NCBI RefSeq assembly: GCF_017161425.1 | Contig: NZ_CP071057.1 | Location: 372,001-436,000 of the forward strand | Length of the DNA: 64,000 bases | Source: Marinicauda algicola | Lineage (GTDB): Bacteria; Pseudomonadota; Alphaproteobacteria; Caulobacterales; Maricaulaceae | Direction of reading: 5' to 3' | Part shown: piece by piece, positions 57,721-64,000 of the stretch | Layout: each line of letters begins with the position of its first letter | Numbering within the stretch: position 1 is the first letter of the stretch | Notes under the pieces: generated by a model | What the model saw: only the letters and a program-made list of their open reading frames with translations | Database searches by the model: none | Told to the model about the DNA's origin: nothing | Position numbers and translations under genes: made by a program

Positions 57721-60075
57721 CTAGAAGCGGGCTTTCTGAAGAACGGCCGGGTCGCCCCGGCCTTCGATGGCGGCGGCTTCCGCCGCGGAGAGGAAGTCGC
57801 GGGCGACCCGCCGGACCAGCGGCGCACCGGCCTCGACGAGGTGGGCCCAGCTCGACCGGTTGGCGAACAGCATGCCGGGCACGTCCAGCGTCCCGCCGCG
57901 GCTGATATAGCCGCGCGCCGCGGTGTGCCGGGGTCCGCCATCGAGGCGGCGCAGCAATCCGATCATCGGCTCGGGCCGGGTATGGCAGGCGAGCACGCGC
58001 GGCAGGCCGGCCGGAAAGAGCGCTTCGAGCGTCTCGTCGTCGGCGGTGAAGCCGGCCTCGATCTCGTCCCTGGGCGCGCGGAAGCGGGCGGGCTCGCCGA
58101 GCGCCGTGACAAGGGTCTTCACCCCGGACGCCTCGAAGCGCGCCGCGGCCTTCAGCGCCTCCTCCAGCTGGTAGGCGCCGATGGCGACGATCTGCAGCGC
58201 CGCCTGCGAAGGCGTGCCGCGAACGGGCACCGCGCCGTCTCGCGCGAAGCGCCGGGCCGCCTCCGCGTCGAGCCGGTGGGGCAGGTCGCGCTTGGAGACC
58301 ACCAGGCAGGCGATCTCGCCTCGCCCGGCATAGACCTGAGACAGGCAGGCCACGGCCGAGTTGGCATCGACCGGGAACATGACCCGCGCGGTGTCCGACA
58401 TCTCGCCGAGGAGCGCCTCGCCGATCGTGGGGTCCTGGTGGGACTGTTCGTTCTTGGCGTTTTCCCAGGTGTGGGAACTGGCGATCAGCGGCACCGAGAT
58501 CCAGCCGGGCGCCTGGCCCGTCTCGCGCTGGCGCCGGGCGAAGACGATCTCCTGGCGCAGCATGCCGAGCATCTTCGTGGCGAAGGCCTCGTAGCTGACG
58601 ATCAGGCCGAGCCCGCCCTTGTTGGCGAGCGCCGCGCCGGCGACCGCCTCCTCGTTGAGCGCGGTGATCACCGCGCCGTCGACGGCTTCCGCGACGCCCT
58701 CCTCGGGCACGTTCACGCGATGCTTCAGCCGGTCGAGCGTGCCGCCCATGTGATTGGACCGCAGCTCGTCGGGATTGCCGACGCGCACGCGCAGATGCGG
58801 GTTGGCGTCCACCAGCCGGACGAAGAAATCGTCGACCGCCTGCATGGCGCAGCCCGGCGGCTCGCTCAACGCATGCCAGCGCGGCTCGGGCAGGTCCGGC
58901 GCGCGCGGCCGGCGCAGCGCGAGCGGATGTCGGCTTTCGCGCGGGCGGCCCTGGGCCGCGTGCGTGGCGAGCGCCGCGACCGCCGCCTCGATCTCGCCGG
59001 CCGGCACGAACAGATCGCGCGCCCCGGCATTGAACAGCGCTCGCGCGGCGGCGTCGCGGTGCGGATTGCCGGGCAGGGGCAGGTTGTGCGCCTCGTTCCG
59101 GCCCGCACCGGGAAAGCCGAACCCCTTCACGGTCTCGGCGATGACGTAGGGCAGGGGGGCGGGATAGGTCCGTTCCGGGCCGGACTTGAAGGCCTCCAGA
59201 CGGGCCTCGGCCTCCAGGATCGCCCAGGCGAAGGCGGCCGGGTCGCGCCCGTCGATGAGGACCGGATCGAAGCCGTTGTGGGCGAGGTCTTCGGCGAGCC
59301 AGGCCGCGCCGCCTTCCTGCGCGATCTGGGTGCGCTCCTCGATGCGCCGGCCGTTGAGGATCATCACCGGCACGGCGAGGCCGCAATCCTCCGCCCGCCA
59401 CCAGCGCGGCGACCAGTCCGATCCGCGCTGCTCCTCGAACGCCCCGTCGCTCAGGAAGGCGACGAGACGCTCGCCGGGCAGGGGCATGTGGATGTACTGC
59501 ACCCCGGCAAAGCCGAGATAGCCGCCTTCCGCGATCGCCCCCGCGGTGAACGGCCCGGCATGGCTGCCGAGCGGCACGCCCGCATACCCCTTCGCATCGA
59601 TGGCGTAGGAGTAGAAATCGGAGACGAGCCGGGACAGCCCGGCCTCGCTACGGTCATAGCGGCCCTTCTGGGCCGGCGAGACGTCGCCGGTCAGGGCGTT
59701 GACCGCCTCGATCGCGGCGACGCAATGGCCCTGGCCCATCAGCCAGGCGCGCGTATGTCCGCAGATCGCGTTGGCCAGGAGATAGCCCGCGAAGGCGGGC
59801 ACCATGTTGAGCGACCCGCCGGTATGGCCCTGCGGGTCGGGCTTGAAATCATCGGCTTCCAGCGGCGCGCCGGACAGATCGACCCGCCTGGCGTAGGTCA
59901 TGTGCGCGACGGTCCACATCCCGGCGCAGGCCAGCCGGTCCGCGGCGGCGAGAAGCGCGTAGAGCCGGTCGGGCTCCATCCGGCCCGAGGCGGCAAGGGC
60001 CGCGATGCGCTCCACCGTTTCGGCCTCGTGCCGGATCGGCCCGTAGCCGGCGCGCCAATGTTCGAATGCGCTCAT
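57721..60075 (-). CDS. Xylulose-5-phosphate/fructose-6-phosphate phosphoketolase
   Basis: A 784-residue thiamine-diphosphate enzyme of normal length. It cleaves xylulose-5-P (and perhaps F6P) with phosphate to acetyl-phosphate plus glyceraldehyde-3-P. N-terminal HTGGSLNMVPAFAGYLLAN, the thiamine-binding GSDWSPRWWRAEDCGL-type region, VKGFGFPGAG, SNHMGGTLDRLKHRVN, LNEEAVAGAALANKGGLGLIVSYEAFATKM and HTWENAKNEQSHQDPT are the classic blocks. Starts by ATGA overlap with the PRPP-synthetase-like gene. Confidence 0.95.
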   Translation of the reverse strand: MSAFEHWRAGYGPIRHEAETVERIAALAASGRMEPDRLYALLAAADRLACAGMWTVAHMTYARRVDLSGAPLEADDFKPDPQGHTGGSLNMVPAFAGYLLANAICGHTRAWLMGQGHCVAAIEAVNALTGDVSPAQKGRYDRSEAGLSRLVSDFYSYAIDAKGYAGVPLGSHAGPFTAGAIAEGGYLGFAGVQYIHMPLPGERLVAFLSDGAFEEQRGSDWSPRWWRAEDCGLAVPVMILNGRRIEERTQIAQEGGAAWLAEDLAHNGFDPVLIDGRDPAAFAWAILEAEARLEAFKSGPERTYPAPLPYVIAETVKGFGFPGAGRNEAHNLPLPGNPHRDAAARALFNAGARDLFVPAGEIEAAVAALATHAAQGRPRESRHPLALRRPRAPDLPEPRWHALSEPPGCAMQAVDDFFVRLVDANPHLRVRVGNPDELRSNHMGGTLDRLKHRVNVPEEGVAEAVDGAVITALNEEAVAGAALANKGGLGLIVSYEAFATKMLGMLRQEIVFARRQRETGQAPGWISVPLIASSHTWENAKNEQSHQDPTIGEALLGEMSDTARVMFPVDANSAVACLSQVYAGRGEIACLVVSKRDLPHRLDAEAARRFARDGAVPVRGTPSQAALQIVAIGAYQLEEALKAAARFEASGVKTLVTALGEPARFRAPRDEIEAGFTADDETLEALFPAGLPRVLACHTRPEPMIGLLRRLDGGPRHTAARGYISRGGTLDVPGMLFANRSSWAHLVEAGAPLVRRVARDFLSAAEAAAIEGRGDPAVLQKARF

Positions 60076-61088
60076 GGCTTGCCTCCGCCGACGGCCGAGC
60101 CCGGCGTCCAGGGCGGCGGATCGCTGGCGGGAAAGGACTCCCGGCCCGCGCGCTCCACCGCGTCTTCCGGCTCGGGCTCGCGGCGCTTGCGCACGAGACC
60201 CGGCCGGCCCGTCCCGGGCGATGCGAGCGCCTCGGCCAGAAGCGGGGCGAGGCTTATCGCATTGCTCTCGTGAGGCACGCTGTCGGTCGAGACGATCTGA
60301 CGGGTGACGGCCTTCAGGCGCGCATACGCATCGCCGGCGAAGAGCGGATGGATGACCGCGGCGACCGGGCGCTCGAGGCCGGCCTCGACCAGCTTCGTCG
60401 CCGCCTCGATCAGCGTCTGGCCGGAGGAGGCGATGTCGTCGACCAGAACGGGCTGGCGGTCCTTCCATTGCGACAGGTCGGGCAGGGCGATCTCGACGCT
60501 GCGGTCGCCGTGGCGAATCTTCTTCAGCACCGCATGCGGCGCGCCGATCCGCTGCGCGATCGCGCCGACCCATTGCTCGCTTTCCTCGTCCGGCCCAATC
60601 GGCAGCGGATCCTTCACCTCGCGCCCGATCCAGTCGGCGATCAGCGGCGCGGCATGCAGCGCCGTGGCCGGGATGGTGTAGAGCGCATCCAGTGCCGGAT
60701 AGCGGTGCAGGTGCGGATCGACGGTGACGAGCCGGTCGAACGAGGACGAGACCAGGCGCGCGAAGCTGCGCGAGCTCACCGCCTCGCCGGGCCGGAAGCG
60801 CTTGTCCTGACGCATATAGGCAAGATAGGGAGCGAGCAGCGTGACCGAGCGCGCCCCGAGATCGCGTGCGGCGTCGGCCGCGAAGACCAGCGTCAGAAAG
60901 GCCGGATCGGGATCGGCGAGCGTGCACACCAGGACGACGTCCCTGCCGGAGACATCGCCGGCAAGCCGGACATAGCTCTCCCCGTCCGGGAAGCGGCGCA
61001 CGTCCGGTTCGGCGATCTCGAACCCTGCCGCTCCTGCCACGGCCCGTGCCAGGCGTTCGTTTCCAGGCAGGGGGAGGACCAGATGCAT
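60072..61088 (-). CDS. Ribose-phosphate pyrophosphokinase homologue with C-terminal extension
   Basis: A 338-residue PRPP-synthetase homologue. It has FPDGESYVRL, the flexible loop/ATP region APYLAYMRQDKRFRPGE, DPHLHRYPALD and the PRPP-binding loop VLVDDIASSGQT. It differs from housekeeping Prs, which is about 315 residues long. The extra C-terminus (about residues 300-338) ends with VERAGRESFPASDPPPWTPG, a short motif also seen at the ends of unrelated stress-island proteins. It is the first gene of the operon, suggesting a specialised pentose-phosphate role, not general PRPP supply (inference). Confidence 0.86.
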   Translation of the reverse strand: MHLVLPLPGNERLARAVAGAAGFEIAEPDVRRFPDGESYVRLAGDVSGRDVVLVCTLADPDPAFLTLVFAADAARDLGARSVTLLAPYLAYMRQDKRFRPGEAVSSRSFARLVSSSFDRLVTVDPHLHRYPALDALYTIPATALHAAPLIADWIGREVKDPLPIGPDEESEQWVGAIAQRIGAPHAVLKKIRHGDRSVEIALPDLSQWKDRQPVLVDDIASSGQTLIEAATKLVEAGLERPVAAVIHPLFAGDAYARLKAVTRQIVSTDSVPHESNAISLAPLLAEALASPGTGRPGLVRKRREPEPEDAVERAGRESFPASDPPPWTPGSAVGGGKP

Positions 61089-61174
61089 GCCGCACTCACC
61101 AGGGTGTTGGCCGAATACCGGCCGTCACCATGGCGCGAACGCTGGCGGTTGCAAATGCGGCATTCGCGTCGCGC

Positions 61175-62221
61175 TCAGTGCTGCGGCGTGACCAGCTGCC
61201 AGTCGAGCGTCTGTCCCGCCGCGAGCGGGACGATGGTGCCGTCTTCGGCGTAGGGCAGGGAAGCGGGGATGGTGTTGCCCGCGCGTTCCAGCCTGATCAT
61301 GCCGGTATTGCGCGGCAGGCGGTAGAAATCGGCGCCGAACTGCGAGGCGAAGCCTTCCAGCCGGTCGAGGGCGCCCAGCTGGTCGAAGATCGTGGCGTAG
61401 AGCTCGATCGCGAAGGGCGCGCTGTAGCAGCCCGCGCAGCCGCAGGCGGTTTCCTTGGTCGCGCGCTCGTGCGGTGCGGAATCGGTGCCGAGGAAGAATT
61501 TCGCATTGCCGCTGATCGCCGCCTCGCGCAGCGCGCCCTGGTGGCGCTGCGCCTTCAGGATGGGCAGGCAGTAGAGGTGCGGGCGGATGCCGCCGACCAG
61601 CATGTCGTTGCGATTGTAGAGCAGGTGCTGGGGGGTGATGGTCGCGCCGACATTGGCCGGCGAGGACAGCACGAAGTCCACCGCCTCGGCCGTGGTGATG
61701 TGTTCCAGCACGATGCGCAGGGCCGGGAAGCGGTCCCGCACCGGGATGAGGTGGCGCTCGATGAAGACCTGCTCGCGGTCGAAGATGTCCACCCCGCACT
61801 CGGTGACCTCGCCGTGCACGAGCAGCGGCAGGTCGCGTTCCTCCATGCGCTCGAACACGCGGTAGAGATTCTCTATCCGGCTAACCCCCGAGGCCGAGTT
61901 CGTGGTCGCCCCGGCCGGGTAGAGCTTGCAGGCGTGGACGAAGTCGCTGTCGGCGGCCGCGTCGATCTCCTCCGGCGTGGTGCGGTCGGTCAGGTACAGC
62001 GTCATCAGCGGCTCGAAGGCGTGGCCTTCGGGAAGATGGGCCAGGATGCGCTCGCGATATGCGGCCGCGTCGGCGACCGTGGTCACCGGCGGCTTCAGGT
62101 TCGGCATGACGATGGCGCGCGCGAAGCACCGGCTCGTGGCAGGCACCGTGTAGCGAAGCGCCTCGCCGTCCCGCAGGTGGAGATGCCAGTCGTCGGGCGT
62201 GGCGATTTCGAGAACGGACAT
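61175..62221 (-). CDS. pyrC: Dihydroorotase, PyrC (class II) type
   Basis: A 348-residue dihydroorotase, the same length as E. coli PyrC. It closes carbamoyl-aspartate to dihydroorotate in pyrimidine synthesis. Zinc ligands are visible in [10 protein letters not shown] (HxH), the carboxylated Lys in [13 protein letters not shown], His in LLVHGEV and LEHITT, and Asp in FLGTDSAPH. The start at 62221 (MSVLEIATP) fits. The minus-strand leader shows a possible -10 TATCAG near 62276 after TTGTTA, low confidence. Confidence 0.96.
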   Translation of the reverse strand: MSVLEIATPDDWHLHLRDGEALRYTVPATSRCFARAIVMPNLKPPVTTVADAAAYRERILAHLPEGHAFEPLMTLYLTDRTTPEEIDAAADSDFVHACKLYPAGATTNSASGVSRIENLYRVFERMEERDLPLLVHGEVTECGVDIFDREQVFIERHLIPVRDRFPALRIVLEHITTAEAVDFVLSSPANVGATITPQHLLYNRNDMLVGGIRPHLYCLPILKAQRHQGALREAAISGNAKFFLGTDSAPHERATKETACGCAGCYSAPFAIELYATIFDQLGALDRLEGFASQFGADFYRLPRNTGMIRLERAGNTIPASLPYAEDGTIVPLAAGQTLDWQLVTPQH

Positions 62222-62429
62222 GGGGTGCGGACCTCGGCCTGGAACGTGCGGCGGCGCAGAAAGAGCACGGCCGCGATCTGATACATAATCGCACCGCTGC
62301 ATAACAAGAACCGGCCTGCGGCGATATCGACGCAGGCAACGGCTCCGGCGGGGCGGCGGGCGGTCTTGTGATCAGCCGGACATTTGCCGGTGGCCCGCAC
62401 TCGGCTAGGGTGGACGCAAAGAACATCCT

Positions 62430-62435
62430 GGGAGG
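62430..62435 (+). promoter_or_regulatory. Ribosome binding site for the TTG start of the DUF305 gene
   Basis: GGGAGG lies 7 bases before TTG 62443 and right before a signal peptide. It decides a TTG start where no ATG lies nearby. Confidence 0.65.
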
Positions 62436-62442
62436 TATCGTC

Positions 62443-64000
62443 TTGAAAACCAAACTCTTTGTAGGGTCTTGTCTGATCGCCCTCGTTTCCGGGCTTGCCG
62501 CGGCCGGTCCCGCCGCGGCGCAGGAGGCTCCGATCGTGCAGCCGGGCGCGCCGGGTGAGGACGTGCGCCGGCTGAGCGCGGAAGAAGCCTCGCGGATCGC
62601 CGCCAACCGGTATAGCGAAGACGATGTCCGCTTCATGCAGGACATGATCCTGCACCATTACCAGGCGGTGCAGATGGCCGATCTCGTGGAGGGCCGCACC
62701 GCCACGCCGGAAATCGTCGCCATCGCCGGGCGTATCGACGCCTCCCAGGCCGACGAGATCGCCTTCATGCAAGGATGGCTCGCCGAGCGGGGCGAGCATG
62801 CGCCCGACCCGGCGAACGATCCCCATGCCATGCACCACGGCGCACGCCACGCGCAGATGGCGGGCATGGCCACGCCCGCCGAGATGGAGGCGCTGGCCGC
62901 GGCGAGTGGGACCGGCTTCGACGAGATGTTCCTGGGCCTGATGATCGCCCACCACGAGGGCGCGGTGGAGATGGTCGACCACCTGCTCGCCCAGCGCGGC
63001 TCGGCCTACGACCCCGTGCTGTACGACTTCGTCAACGACGTGCGCGGCGAGCAGCAGGCCGAGATCCGGCGCATGGATACGCTTCTCGCCGGGCTGTCGG
63101 ACGATCCGCGCAACGGCCTCGCGCCCGGCTTCCGCGATGCGGGCCAGGCGATCTCCAATCTCGAGCTGGTCGCGAGCCTGCCCAAGCCGACCGGCTTCTT
63201 CGATCCGGAGAACCCCGCCGGCCTGCCGCCGGAACTGCCCTCCGGGGAGGAGGCCGAGGCGGAAGGCGGCGAGGAGGACGAACCCCGGTTCGCCGAGCGC
63301 TCGCCCTTCCTGAGCTTCTCCAACACCGACATGGCGTTTGCCGGCGACCTGCTGGCGGCCGGCAATTATCACGGCTTCAATCTCTACCGGCTCGGCGGCG
63401 ACGAGCCGCGCCTGATCAGCTCGGTCGTCTGCCCGGGCGGGCAGGGCGATGTCTCCATCGTCGGCGACCTCCTCCTCGTCTCGGTGCAGGACACCCGCGC
63501 GCGCATCGATTGCGGCCGTCAGGGCGTCAGCGAGGAGGTCAGCGCGGAGCGCATGCGGGGCCTGCGCATCTTCGACATCTCCGATCCCCTGGCCCCGCGC
63601 CAGGTCGGCCTGGTGCAGACCTGCCGAGGCTCGCACACCCATTCGGTGGTGGCCAGCGACGAGGAGACGATCCTGGTCTATAATTCCGGTACGAGCTCGA
63701 TCCGTTCGGAAGAGGAACTCGCCGGCTGCGTCGAGGGCCTGCCGGGCGACGAGAACACGGCCCTGTTCTCCATCGACGTCATCGAGATTCCGGTCGACGA
63801 CCCGGCCGCGGCGCGCATCGTCGACAGCCCGCGCGTCTTCGCCGACGACGAGACCGGGCGCATCGCCGGGCTGTGGGCCGGCGGCGATCACGGCGAGGGG
63901 ACGCAGACCACGCGGCGCACCGACCAGTGCCACGACATCACCGTGTTCCCCTCGGCCAACCTCGCGGCCGGGGCGTGCTCGGGCAACGGCATCATCCTGG
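62443..64000 (+). CDS. Exported DUF305 and beta-propeller protein (3' end outside window)
   Basis: At least 519 residues, from a TTG start with GGGAGG 7 bases upstream, continuing past the window. A signal peptide (LFVGSCLIALVSGLAAAG, cleavage near PAAAQ) is followed by a DUF305 four-helix domain with two His-His pairs: MQDMILHHYQAVQMADL and LMIAHHEGAVEMVDHLL (about residues 60-205). A linker rich in Glu leads to beta-propeller-like repeats (about 280 on), e.g. LRIFDISDPLAPRQVGLVQT. The His pairs suggest metal (copper) binding. Function unknown; secreted or periplasmic. Confidence 0.82.
   Translation, partial: MKTKLFVGSCLIALVSGLAAAGPAAAQEAPIVQPGAPGEDVRRLSAEEASRIAANRYSEDDVRFMQDMILHHYQAVQMADLVEGRTATPEIVAIAGRIDASQADEIAFMQGWLAERGEHAPDPANDPHAMHHGARHAQMAGMATPAEMEALAAASGTGFDEMFLGLMIAHHEGAVEMVDHLLAQRGSAYDPVLYDFVNDVRGEQQAEIRRMDTLLAGLSDDPRNGLAPGFRDAGQAISNLELVASLPKPTGFFDPENPAGLPPELPSGEEAEAEGGEEDEPRFAERSPFLSFSNTDMAFAGDLLAAGNYHGFNLYRLGGDEPRLISSVVCPGGQGDVSIVGDLLLVSVQDTRARIDCGRQGVSEEVSAERMRGLRIFDISDPLAPRQVGLVQTCRGSHTHSVVASDEETILVYNSGTSSIRSEEELAGCVEGLPGDENTALFSIDVIEIPVDDPAAARIVDSPRVFADDETGRIAGLWAGGDHGEGTQTTRRTDQCHDITVFPSANLAAGACSGNGIIL

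Noticed and set aside
60076-61095. Extension of the phosphoketolase frame upstream to 61095
   Set aside because: The region is the PRPP-synthetase homologue in another frame; phosphoketolase starts at 60075 with standard length.

Overview
The window is GC-rich (about two-thirds G+C), densely coded DNA from an alphaproteobacterium. Markers are an NDUFA12-type complex I subunit next to mlaD, DUF2155 and aat, an ATP12-type F1 chaperone, an Hda-type DnaA regulator, an AccB with an EAMKTFNP biotin site, and a relic of the alphaproteobacterial class II ribonucleotide reductase. The gene set and the many secreted and pentapeptide proteins suggest a Maricaulales/Hyphomonadaceae-like marine or dimorphic bacterium; that placement is inference. 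The window reads as ordinary chromosome. No integrase, transposase, phage gene or CRISPR array was seen.

Layout. 0-10.6 kb: the end of an adenine/adenosine deaminase gene, arfB, a retropepsin-like protease, purMN, then a tightly overlapping DUF2066-hda-ppk-ppx run, and rnd. 10.7-17.2 kb: lipid-remodelling genes (two PlsC-type acyltransferases, an LplT-like MFS carrier) and two TetR-controlled operons whose operators can be read directly, plus a secreted FG-GAP/UnbV protein. 17.3-23.8 kb: aspS, two secreted pentapeptide-repeat proteins and a long protein that is colinear with the C-terminal half of class II ribonucleotide reductase but has lost its catalytic residues. 23.9-29.3 kb: conserved alphaproteobacterial housekeeping genes (NDUFA12, mlaD, DUF2155, then aat-accC-accB-aroQ on the other strand, thiSG). 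29.4-39.7 kb: a Deg protease, a VOC protein, rarA, a YceI protein, a PIG-L deacetylase, and crcB-rluC-HAD-membrane protein-ATP12-pccB. 39.7-46.2 kb: intergenic palindromes, a small membrane protein, an M23 peptidase with a Pro-Glu spacer, two related secreted proteins, a nitrilase-family hydrolase, panD, a SIMPL protein and an MscS channel.

46.3-61.1 kb is the most accessory-looking part. After a CAT-anticodon tRNA (probably Ile2) come a HemG-like flavodoxin, a host-attachment-family protein, a Ca2+-type P-type ATPase, and an ABC/HlyD exporter whose permease is broken by a one-base frameshift. Facing these is a compact four-gene operon: PRPP-synthetase homologue, phosphoketolase, beta-CASP metallo-beta-lactamase ribonuclease and NMP/thymidine phosphorylase. 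The operon could form a route from RNA through NMPs and pentose phosphates to acetyl-phosphate. The window ends with pyrC and the start of a DUF305/beta-propeller secreted protein.
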